DNA of 64,000 bases from NCBI GenBank assembly GCA_004764695.1, contig SMSO01000025.1:1163102-1227101 (forward strand). Reading direction: 5' to 3'. A program made the translations under genes and the position numbers. The stretch is from Schizochytrium sp. TIO01 (Eukaryota; Sar; Bigyra; Thraustochytrida; Thraustochytriidae). Below, in pieces: positions 10,453-19,831 of the stretch. Numbering within the stretch: position 1 is the stretch's first letter; every line of letters starts with the position of its first letter. The notes beneath the pieces were generated by a model. The model saw only the letters and a program-made list of their open reading frames with translations. It was not told where the DNA came from and did not search any database.

Positions 10453-10937
10453 ATACCAATGCCTTGTCATCTATTTTGTTTTGGAGTGCATATGTGCTGC
10501 CATTATTGCCTCACCCAATACCTTCGTATGGTGTAGCGTATCTGTTGCTGCAGATTCTAATAGACGGCAGACGTGGCCCTATGTTTGTCTTTTCCTACTT
10601 TGCTTGGTGAAGGTGATATTGGCAAAAGATAAACTCAACCTTCATTCTTTCTTGTAGCGCGTATCTTGGCAGGTTGTGCACGAAAGGATTCTCTCTTACT
10701 TTATTATACAGGCAGAGAATTTAATCAAAATAGATATTAACTTTTCAATGACATGTCGTTGTTCTTTGCTTCTTATCCAACTCGTATCATTTATTGGAAA
10801 AATATTTAGACCAGTAGTAAAGTATATATACTGGGACCAAGTCACTCAAAGCTTCTGGGCGCGTGTGTGTGAGTGTGAAATAATATTCAACAAGGGAATG
10901 TATCATCAAAAGCATAGATTTTTCTTTTAAAGGTAGA
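10453..10937. other. convergent intergenic region
   Basis: Shared 3' region between the CobW GTPase (plus) and the GST (minus), with a short GTGTGTGTGAGTGTG tract near 10862. Probably both 3' UTRs. Confidence 0.6.
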
Positions 10938-11558
10938 TTACTTCTCATAGTACTCCTTGATCTGCTCGTCCTCAAGAAGAGTTTCATAGATCTTGAGGAG
11001 TTCTGGAGCGCGCTCGGTGACAAGCTCCTTGGGAAATCCAAAGTGGCCGTCCATGATGTTCTTGACGAGCACAAAGACGACAACATCGGCAATAGAGCGA
11101 ACCTTGCCAACAGCAAATCCGTTCTCCTTCACATTCTCACTAACCTTGGAGTTAATGTAGGTAAAGAGCTTGGCAAGGCGGCAACCATCTTTGCAGAGCT
11201 CCTCACGTGCCGAGGTGGCCTCTTCCGGTGCAAGAAACAATGTGGGGATGAGTGCCTGGGTGAAGACATCCGCACACTGAAGCAATTCATCAACATAGAA
11301 GGCTTCAAGGGTGTCCTCGGGGTACAAGTTTGCAAGCCGAGCAGCAAAGGTCATGATTGCAGTGCTTTGAACATGCTGAACACCATCGATCTCAAGGCAT
11401 GGCATCTCACCGAGAGGCATCTCAGGTTTGACCTTCTCAGCCCAATCCGGGAAGGAAACACGTACATCCTCAAACTCGATCTTTCCGAGTGTAAATGCGA
11501 GACGAGCGGCCTCGGCGCGGCCAGCCATGTCAAAGTATGTCAGCTTGTAAGACGGCAT
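10938..11558 (-). CDS. glutathione S-transferase, sigma-like
   Basis: A 206-residue protein from ATG 11558; an in-frame extension to 11606 exists but breaks the family N-terminus. The thioredoxin-fold half begins YKLTYFDMAGRAEAARLAF, matching the sigma/alpha-type start with a catalytic Tyr in the first strand. It continues to GEMPCLEIDG and QSTAIMTFAARL, the cis-Pro and Gln-Ser glutathione-binding elements. The rest is all-helical with SIADVVVF, the usual N-capping Ser-x-x-Asp motif. It should conjugate glutathione to electrophiles or isomerise prostaglandin-like lipids in the cytosol. Length is normal for the family. Confidence 0.9.
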   Translation of the reverse strand: MPSYKLTYFDMAGRAEAARLAFTLGKIEFEDVRVSFPDWAEKVKPEMPLGEMPCLEIDGVQHVQSTAIMTFAARLANLYPEDTLEAFYVDELLQCADVFTQALIPTLFLAPEEATSAREELCKDGCRLAKLFTYINSKVSENVKENGFAVGKVRSIADVVVFVLVKNIMDGHFGFPKELVTERAPELLKIYETLLEDEQIKEYYEK

Positions 11559-13599
11559 TTTGTCTGGGTATGTGTTGTGTTGCGATTTGAAAAAATATGA
11601 AAACAATCTATTCGGGTTTGCTGGACCTCGAGGATTAGGTTTTGCTTGCTCTCTTTCGCTTGTGGCATCAACTAGGTAATTAATTATATACTGCGGGCTT
11701 TTTCGTCACCCTCCCGAGACTCACGATTCACATGTAATATCTCGCAACCCCTGACTATCGAAAGATTATTTCCTTCTTCTCAGACCACTTATGATCTTCG
11801 ACTACCAGCTAGCTAGGTTCTGCATGCAGCAGTTCCAATTCGCTGTGTGTCGATATCCCCGCTGGTTCTAGAGTTTTTTGGAGTGCCAAAGGATTTTCTT
11901 CCTGGGACGTCGGCAGAGAATGTAATTTCACCTTGGCTGCAGGTTCCTGCTGCGCGGCTATCCAAAAAGCAACCGAGCCTCCTGTTCCTAGAGAGAGAGC
12001 CTCATCTTGTTAGACTGTGCAAGAATAGCTGTAGATCTCAGCCATCCTGATGGATCACAAATTCCGCCCAGCATGAACGCTGCATTCCATAATCCGCAAT
12101 CATGCCAAAGATGGTGTCGCTTTAATAGTCCCAAGAACCGCAATGCGGCACCTTCGGTTATTCAGCCGAGCTTGCTCAATAATTCTAATGCTACCTAAGT
12201 TTAGGTACCCAGAGAACTACCATGGTGTCAGAATAAGAGTGTCAAAGTAAAAAATAGCCGCCACCATGGTGTCAGAATAAGAGTGTCAAAGTAAAAAATA
12301 GCCACCACCATGGTGAAATGCACGCTTTGACATGTGGTCCGCCAGAAGTACCATCGCCAACATCGTAGACAATTTGATACCCTACTTAGGCTCTCAGCGA
12401 GTTTCCACGTGCAATCTACCGGCAATATTCATTCCAGTGCCGAGATTCATCAAGTTGAAAGCTTTACATGCCACTTCTCACTTTCAACAATGAAACAACT
12501 CTTCGAAAAGAACATCAATTATAGTTTTCTGTGATAAGACTCTATATCGGCGGATGACGATGTTCTATTCATAATATCCTTGTATTTAGCCCGGCCGCAT
12601 CGCTGCTGCTCCAATTTCGCTCATGCTAAAATTCATAGTGTGCTTTCCCACGTACAGATTGAGCTTTTTAGCAACCGAGATCTCAACTTTAAGATATAAT
12701 CAAATTATAAACCGAATTAACACTTGCATCACCTATCTTCTGAGAGTTTATCGCTCATGTCTGATCTGCAGCACGTCTTAATCGTCTTGGCACCTCAAGA
12801 TTGAGCGTCAAGATAACCTTATAGCCCTAGGTCCCCATAGCTGGCTCTTAAGGACGTAATAACTGGCGCTCGTCCCCCTATATCACAGAATACCCAGCTT
12901 CAAGTGTCTTGTTTACTGTCGATGCTGATTTTTCATTGAGTTACTAGGTACCTAATTAGTACCATAGTGCGAGTTGATACACCATCATCCACACAAAGCA
13001 AGGCATTTTTTGGCGAGCACTGGCTCAAGCAGCCATATGGTAGCCCGTAATTATAACAATAATATGGACACAGCTTCTTCATCAAATATCATAAGCACAG
13101 TTTTAATTACCTAAATGATTCCATTCAAAAAACAGAGTACTACAACTATCAAAACAACAACACAAAGATGGCGCTCATAAGCTCTGCATTGTGATTCAGT
13201 TAGAACCAGTGCTCCGATTGTTTCGAGTGATGTAGCAGTTCAAATGACACCACAAGACTCACTGGTTGATTGATGTAATAGTTCATTTGACACAGCCATG
13301 CTTAGGTACTAATGGGCTTACTATATAACCTAATGATACTGGAGAAGAATGTGGATGTGATTTAGCCTTTAGTAGTCAAATCGATCAATCGAAAAACGAT
13401 CGTGGTCTGCGTGGCATCTCTCGCTCGGGTGGCGGCAGGTGTTCTCTACAGCTAACTTGTTTGTCACTTTGCACGCATAGCCTGCTCCCTCAGGTTCTAC
13501 TTGTCTCTGCGTGCTGCGTTCTTCATTGCGGTCTGGTCGTCCTCTTCGGTGGTTGCACCTCACCTCGTTTTTAAAAGTAAGGCGTTACCTTTTATCAGC
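11559..13599. other. intergenic region with tandem repeat
   Basis: A 2 kb region between the divergent GST and Nup50 genes. The 44-bp tandem repeat at 12219-12315 is its only clear structure. Short frames near 11850-12200 are unremarkable. Confidence 0.6.
12219..12315 (+). repeat. 44-bp tandem duplication with Kozak-like starts
   Basis: Two copies of a 44-bp unit (12219-12262 and 12263-12306) differ at one base and are followed by nine bases of a third copy (12307-12315). Each unit begins ACCATGG, and the copy junction spells GCCGCCACCATGG. Each ATG opens only a four-codon frame (Met-Val-Ser-Glu-stop); the partial third opens a six-codon one. Confidence 0.9.
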
Positions 13600-15126
13600 A
13601 TGGGCAAGCGTCGCGGTGACGAGGCAGGCATTGACCTCCAGGTTTCTAAAGAGAGCTATGATGCCTCTGAGACTGGAGACTATACGCCTGCCAGCAGGCT
13701 TCCAGAGTCAGGCTCATCCTTTGGCGCTGACAGCTCCACCTTGAAATCTAGGACAATCCGCACAGGCGTGCGTCGCGCCCCCTTCGGAAGCTCCTCGAGT
13801 GCCGCAAAGCCTAGTGGTGGTCTCTTTGCTGGCGTCAACCTTACTGCAGGTCTTTCTAGCACCAGCTCAAGCTCTAACGGCGGTCTCTTTGGCAGCTCTT
13901 CATTTAGTAGTTCGAGCAATGAAGAATCTAACCCAATTAAGTCTTCTTTGACCTCGCTCCCTGAGCCAACCGAGACCAAGACTAAGCCACTCAACTTTGG
14001 ATCCAGCAACTCCTCGATGCCTTCATTTGGTTCAGCATCTTCTTCAACGTCTCCGGCGCCAAGCGGGCTATTTTCATCTGGATCCTCGGCCTCAACCTTG
14101 AAGAATGGTGCTTCCGGAAATCTTGGATCTAGCGCGGATTCTGGTGCTTCAGGCAAATCTGAGGAGTACCTTAAGCGCATGGCTGCTCTCAACAAGAGCT
14201 TTACTCGCTGGGTGGATACTGAGATGAAGAAAACTGAGGAGAAACCGCTCGTTGATGGCGTTATGGAGTACCTGCGATATGCCGCCAAGGAGAAGTCTGA
14301 TGAAAAGGCGCGTGCTGGCACTGGTGTGAAGTCTTCAACGAGCAATGGCGCATCTTCTTCATCCTCTGGTCCTGCTGCATCCTCGTCAAGCTCTGGAGGA
14401 GGCCTTTTCTCTAACTCTTCTTCCTCATCGTCTACATTTTCATCACCATTTGCATCCTCGTCCTCCGCTGAAAAGAAGGAATCGACGACTAGCTCGGGTG
14501 GGCTTTTTGGTTCTACTTCATCTTCAAACGGAGGGGGGCTCTTTGGAAGCAGTTCCTCATCCTCAACGTCAAAGCCCTTTGATTTCAGTGGCAAGTCATC
14601 TGCGCCTAGCGGTCTCTTTGGTGCGAGCAGCAGCGCCAGCACGGGAGGATTGTTTGGCTCCAACGCACCACCAGCATCTAACAACGGTAACAACAACGAA
14701 AATGAAGACGATGGAGACGGTGACACTGCGGCTCAAGAGGGTGAGACCAAGGTGGAAGACAACATTCAGGATGATGAGGTGCAGCTCATGAAGACGCGTG
14801 CCAAGGTGTTCTACCTCAAGGATGGCACATGGGTTAGCAAGGGTCTCGGCGCTCTCTCCCTTCTTCAGGAGAAGGATAGCAAACGTGCATTTATTGTCCT
14901 TCGCAGTGATGCTGGACGTGTCACTGCAAACATTCCTGTCATTAGCTCAATGCAACCTACCGCGGATAAAAAGTCTGTACGATTCGTCGCTGTATCTTAC
15001 TCTGAGGATTCAGACGGAACGCCGAAGGCCGAAAATGAAGGCAAACCTGTACCTTTTATGCTTCGAGTGAAGACGGAAGAGGATGCTGTAGAACTCAAGA
15101 CCAAGATCGAAGAGACGATCGCATAA
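13600..15126 (+). CDS. NUP50: Nup50-like nucleoporin with FG repeats and RanBP1 domain
   Basis: A 508-residue protein from ATG 13600; the longer frame upstream begins at TTG. The start MGKRRGDEAG, followed by a Lys/Arg-rich stretch (SRTIRTGVRRAPFG), matches the Nup50 N-terminal domain that binds importin alpha. Ser-rich GLFG-, GGLF- and FG-type repeats follow (about 60-185 and 255-375). Between them is a helical module (187-240, with LNKSFTRWVD) that recalls the Nup50 family repeat. A RanBP1-type PH-fold domain closes the protein (about 396-508). The family sits at the nuclear basket, where it helps recycle importins with Ran. The combination of all three domains makes the call firm. Confidence 0.88.
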   Translation: MGKRRGDEAGIDLQVSKESYDASETGDYTPASRLPESGSSFGADSSTLKSRTIRTGVRRAPFGSSSSAAKPSGGLFAGVNLTAGLSSTSSSSNGGLFGSSSFSSSSNEESNPIKSSLTSLPEPTETKTKPLNFGSSNSSMPSFGSASSSTSPAPSGLFSSGSSASTLKNGASGNLGSSADSGASGKSEEYLKRMAALNKSFTRWVDTEMKKTEEKPLVDGVMEYLRYAAKEKSDEKARAGTGVKSSTSNGASSSSSGPAASSSSSGGGLFSNSSSSSSTFSSPFASSSSAEKKESTTSSGGLFGSTSSSNGGGLFGSSSSSSTSKPFDFSGKSSAPSGLFGASSSASTGGLFGSNAPPASNNGNNNENEDDGDGDTAAQEGETKVEDNIQDDEVQLMKTRAKVFYLKDGTWVSKGLGALSLLQEKDSKRAFIVLRSDAGRVTANIPVISSMQPTADKKSVRFVAVSYSEDSDGTPKAENEGKPVPFMLRVKTEEDAVELKTKIEETIA

Positions 15127-16693
15127 ATCGAGCGAGGCTCTGGACTAGTGCAATAGCACTTGATCTTCGGAAAAATACTGTTTTTTCTTTGGAGGAATCT
15201 CTTTTCCTAACTCACTCTTCATTGTTCACATCACTGCAACGCATTACGCTTAATTGCATGTAACTCTGCAATGATTCTGTTTGATTGTTATCATGTCCCT
15301 TACTCTACTTCTACTTAAGTATTCAGGGACTGTTTGAGCTACCTCCAATGTTTCCACGCGCGGTTATCTTTGTCCTGCCTGCCTTCTAGTGATGCCTTTC
15401 TTTTATGATATGCATCGACCTATTTCATGCAACCTGCCTCATTTAGGCGTGTCGCTTTTTTGATACTCTACCAGAAAACCTCATCAAATCTACTTAGACT
15501 CATTAGTATTTAGTGCTAGCCACCGAAAATAACTATCTACCTACGTACCTACCAGTTTTCTGCATTTTTGCTTTATATTCTGGAAATCTCCTCTCCAAGA
15601 TTGACTTTGGCTACAATTTAATTTTGCACATGTACATTTTGGTATAGTAAAGCGTAGTACTTTTATTCTCTTGATTAGCGCCTCGACTTGAAAGATCAGC
15701 ATGAGTGTGTGAATCAAGCAGAGGTATAAACTGATGGTTGGTATCACTTACAAATACTTCTTAGGCCTCCCCAGCATAGACCCTTGTAAAGGGTCGGTTG
15801 CTTGCAGATAATCTGGACATCAAGCACACAGCGACGCCAATTTGTTTTTGTCATCCAGAACAAATATCTGTGAAGGCAGAATATCATGGGATCTAGCTGT
15901 AGTTTTGAAAAATTATTATTATGCAGGATAAAAACTGCTTATAGTTTCTGATCTTTGTGACGAACCTCCTTTAGGGTGGAGAATCATTCTCTATATGCTT
16001 GTGTCATGAAATACCAAAATCTATGAATTTGATGAATGAAGAGAGCGCATACGGTGCTGCAATCTAAATGATGTATATCGAGCAGCGTAGTATTTAATAG
16101 GTAAATTTATATCGGGTACACCCTTAATCACATAATCTTGAGATAATTCTAAACGTGGAGGCTCATTGTTTGTATTTTGCAAAATTCGAGGCTCATTTTG
16201 AATAAAAGGCCGAACCAACATTGGCTGAAGGTAGCTCTCCCCAACCAATTTTTTTTCGTCAACAATGATTCAACATGGTTGAACAAGATTGGCCGTGCTC
16301 TTTATGAATCACAGTTTTATTTTAATCACTTGGTTCTGCAGGCAATGCTATCAAACAGTTGACAATGAAATGCTGTTGAAAATCGATTTATAAAGAAATG
16401 GCTGCAAAAGTACATGTATGTACTCAGTACTAGATAATGTGGAGTGGTGTGCACACGCCTTGGACATCATTATTTTCACCAACATAAAGATGAAAATGTA
16501 ATGTCCAGTTCAATGGTCCACAAGAGAGTTGAGACTATCAAAATGAGACATTTCGAGATAGTGCAGCGCTCTTTGTCGTGTTCATCATAACTTGAAGTAC
16601 ATGCAACTCATTATATCCTGTTATGACGGTATGTAGCAGTAGGTACTGTGTGTAGAAAGAAGCCTATCTAAACAAGCTCACTCCTCATAAGAA

Positions 16694-16724
16694 GGTACCT
16701 ACCTACATACTTACCTACCTACCT
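16694..16724. repeat. interrupted (TACC)n tetranucleotide repeat
   Basis: Tract of TACC units with two substitutions; similar shorter tracts lie at 15536-15553, 17194-17210 and 17455-17465. Confidence 0.85.
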
Positions 16725-16857
16725 TGCAACCATTTAAGTGATTCTAGAAACTCAAGCCAAATTATTGATAGGAGTAGCCCTTTACTGATGAGTGCCTTGC
16801 AACATGTTTTATGTGATCCAATCCAATTGCCATGCTTGCCTCTCCTTTACAATAAAC

Positions 16858-16891
16858 AACACCCTCTCAGCAGCAACACCCTCTCAGCAGC
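16858..16891. repeat. 17-bp perfect tandem duplication
   Basis: Two exact adjacent copies of aacaccctctcagcagc. No associated gene. Confidence 0.85.
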
Positions 16892-17648
16892 TGCCAAGGC
16901 ATGTCTTAAGCTCAAGTGAGTCAGTCCATCGGTCAACTTTTCACCCATCTTATCTCCTATTGCAGATTCTGGTGAAGTAAGCAGACGCAGCCTTGACGTT
17001 GTTTATTTACCCCGACATCATCATTACCAGGTAGGGAAGTGCTACCTAGCCAGCTACTTGTCTGAATGACTGAAGAACGGTGGAGATCATATCTCCAAGT
17101 CAGCAGGACATGTTTGATGATCATGCACCTCATGCACGCACATCTTGCCCTGAGGTGTTCTATACTACGGCATCTTGTCCTATTGCCTCCTCGCTACCTA
17201 CCTACCTACCCACAATGATGCCACCATGATTACTGCATCACAAAATTCTGACGCCATCTCTTGATTGATCAATGAGGTACAGTTAATATTTATCAATTGA
17301 TTATTTATTCCCTTGTCTCCTTTCGAGGAAGAGGAATTGGGCATGCGCAGCTCTCCTATTACGGGACCCACGCTGCGATTCGCAAAATAACTTTGACGCT
17401 GATTCGGAGTAACATTAAGCCAGAGTTCACTCTTATGCTGGTGGATAAGGGTGCCTACCTACCTAGGCATTATGCCTGTACTAGTACCTTCTAAAATGAG
17501 CAGACTCCAAACTTCAGAGTTCTTGTGCTTCTTGCCAAGACTTTCTTGTGTAGATAATTGATCCTGTGGGCTGCACGCGCTGCGAGATCGCGGCGCGTGC
17601 GGGCGTCGTGGTCTGGGTTGGGCTAGATCTTGAGAGCGACGGTGATCT

Positions 17649-19427
17649 ATGGCGGGCTTAGAGGACTTGGGCGAGGCCCGCCTGACGGAATGGAAGCTAG
17701 TCAATACCAAACTTAACACGCTGCGCAGTCATGCGGAAACCTGGGCGGCGCTGTGTCCTTCGGAAAGACTTGAATATCTTGGCAAGGTTAAACGAGCATT
17801 GCAACGGCTTAATGTGTATGCGTGGTGTGTAGAATCCGCAAAAATCCAGGGATGGGACCTTGGAACCAAGTATGGCCAGAACATTGCAGCTATGGAGACA
17901 CAAACTATGGCTACTTTGATTAAAGCACACGTTGACGCGCTTATCGCAACCTACTCGGACCTCGTCGAGGGAGGTGACACATATGCATCTATTGGGCCTG
18001 TGAGACAAAACTTGCGAGTTGAGAGTCATGATGCCCTGAACCCACCGCGGACTAGTGTTCATGTTCCAAGATCACTTGGGGAATGGGCTTCAGGAGCCTC
18101 GCTCGACATCTGGTTACAGGAACATGCATCAAATCCTTGCGATTCACCGCCAGCAATTAATAACAATGCGGGCAAGGTCTGCGTCATCCTTGGAGGTGGT
18201 AGCCAGTCCTATCTTGCTGTTACAGATGTCTTGCACCAGCTCTTTGTAGAAGGTACTGCATCTCTCCTCAAACATCATCATGTTCGTGCTTTCTCGTACG
18301 CACCGATCGGCCAACTTTTCCAGAGTTTAATTGAAGACGGGTTTCTAGATCACGTTGTGTGCGAACCACTCATCACAAGACGCCTTGCGGCAGATCCGCG
18401 CGTTGATATGCTCCATATCACTGGATCAAAAACAAGTCATGATGCAATCCTACGGTTTTTGCGAGAGAATAAGCAAGAAAAGATAATTACAAGCCAATTA
18501 GGGTGCGTCACACCTTGGATCGTGGTACCTGGAGGATCTCTATGGAGCTCTAGTGAACTTGAAGCTCAAGCCAAAGCCTTAGTTAGCGGAATTGTCCGTC
18601 AGCAATCATGTAATTGCTACTCACCAAAACTCATTATTGTAGATGCTGATTGGCCTCAAAAAGAGACTTTCTTGACTGAACTGCGTATTGCATTAGCAAT
18701 GGCGCCTCAGCCCCCTGCATACTACCCTGGCACAAGAGAGCGATACGATACAGTTATTGCAGCCTATGAAAACCGGGAAGATGCAGAGCTCGAATTCGTG
18801 GAGTCCCCAGAACAGGAAGGTCTTAACAGCGATTTCACACGTGAAGGAGATCCGCGCAACCCGCTACAGGTTTTGCTTATTACTCATAAAGTTAATATGC
18901 GCTCATTCCAACGCGCACCAGCCTATACAATGGAGCCCTTTGCCCCAATTGTCACTATTTGTGAAATTCAGGACGGCATGAACAACGAAGACAAATTTCT
19001 GCGTTTAGCTACACGCTTTGTCAATAACCATGTCTATGGTACTTTGTCTTGCACTCTTATTGTGCACCCGAGTCTTGCTAATAATGAAGCTGTTGAGAAA
19101 GCGATCGATGAATTGCGTTATGGGTGCATTTGCGTGAACGGATCTACAGCAGCTATGTACGCCGCACCAAATGGTGTCTGGGGGGCACACCCTTCGGATG
19201 GTAGCATTGACCTTGTCAAGTCTGGCAAGGGTTTTGTGCATAACTGCTTGCTAATAGACAAGATTGATAAGGCTGTCTTGCGGCTTTCCTTCCTAAACAG
19301 TATGCAGCAAGATCAACCCGGAAATGATCCAGGTAACGTTTCACTCGTGCGTCGCGGGGCAGAATTTATGCTTCGTCCAAACCCTTGGCGTTTGGCCAAG
19401 GTAGCAGGAGCAGCCATGTTTGGATAA
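17649..19427 (+). CDS. aldehyde dehydrogenase-superfamily protein, divergent
   Basis: A 592-residue protein from ATG 17649. The central region has the ALDH Rossmann pattern: a VCVILGGG strand-turn, HITGSKTSHDAI at 256-266 (equivalent of the FTGS loop), QLGCVTPWIVVPG around 283-295 (equivalent of the ELGG motif) and RQQSCNCYSP, with Cys321/Cys323 at the place of the nucleophile. The Glu of ELGG that acts as general base in classical ALDHs is Gln283 here. The roughly 150-residue N-terminal region is longer than usual and has no recognised fold. Activity is probably NAD(P)-dependent oxidation of an aldehyde, or a reductase or hydrolase variant. I recall similar LGCVTPWIV-type proteins in bacteria and algae but cannot confirm it. 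Confidence 0.75.
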   Translation: MAGLEDLGEARLTEWKLVNTKLNTLRSHAETWAALCPSERLEYLGKVKRALQRLNVYAWCVESAKIQGWDLGTKYGQNIAAMETQTMATLIKAHVDALIATYSDLVEGGDTYASIGPVRQNLRVESHDALNPPRTSVHVPRSLGEWASGASLDIWLQEHASNPCDSPPAINNNAGKVCVILGGGSQSYLAVTDVLHQLFVEGTASLLKHHHVRAFSYAPIGQLFQSLIEDGFLDHVVCEPLITRRLAADPRVDMLHITGSKTSHDAILRFLRENKQEKIITSQLGCVTPWIVVPGGSLWSSSELEAQAKALVSGIVRQQSCNCYSPKLIIVDADWPQKETFLTELRIALAMAPQPPAYYPGTRERYDTVIAAYENREDAELEFVESPEQEGLNSDFTREGDPRNPLQVLLITHKVNMRSFQRAPAYTMEPFAPIVTICEIQDGMNNEDKFLRLATRFVNNHVYGTLSCTLIVHPSLANNEAVEKAIDELRYGCICVNGSTAAMYAAPNGVWGAHPSDGSIDLVKSGKGFVHNCLLIDKIDKAVLRLSFLNSMQQDQPGNDPGNVSLVRRGAEFMLRPNPWRLAKVAGAAMFG

Positions 19428-19831
19428 TTCAAATCTAGGTGTGCTTTCATATTTCAGTTGCATACTTTTTAAGCATGCATGTATGAACAAATTTGGGAAT
19501 CGATGACCATGTGACTCATGTCATGGGTTTCGCAGCAAGCCCATTCAGAATCATTCCTGATTTGTGTTCAATTACTGTTTTACTTTTTTATTTTGTGCTA
19601 AGCTTTTTAGCATTCTGTTGTTTGTTTTCTAAATTTGTACACATCGAGTCTTAATTTCTCTTTTTCGATTTTCAATTTTTTTAATATTATATATACTTAT
19701 GTGAGGAACAAAAGACCAGAAAACAATACTGTTTATCCTTTTTGGTATTTACGGCTTGGCCGACTCGAGAGAAAGCTTGACCTTTTTCCACGCTTATTTG
19801 CTAAATGTTTGCTTGCTTAAAGTTAAGTCTT
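19428..19831. other. convergent intergenic region
   Basis: T-rich 3' region shared by the ALDH-like gene (plus) and the ceramidase gene (minus). No gene seen. Confidence 0.6.

Larger units (their letters stand above)
15127..17648. other. intergenic region with TACC repeats
   Basis: A 2.5 kb region between two plus-strand genes. It holds (TACC)-type short repeats at 15536-15553, 16694-16724, 17194-17210 and 17455-17465, and a 17-bp tandem duplication at 16858-16891. No supported gene. Confidence 0.6.

Noticed and set aside
13680-14726. 348-codon minus-strand frame across the Nup50 gene
   Set aside because: It is the antisense of Ser/Gly-rich FG-repeat coding; the plus frame has the family domains.
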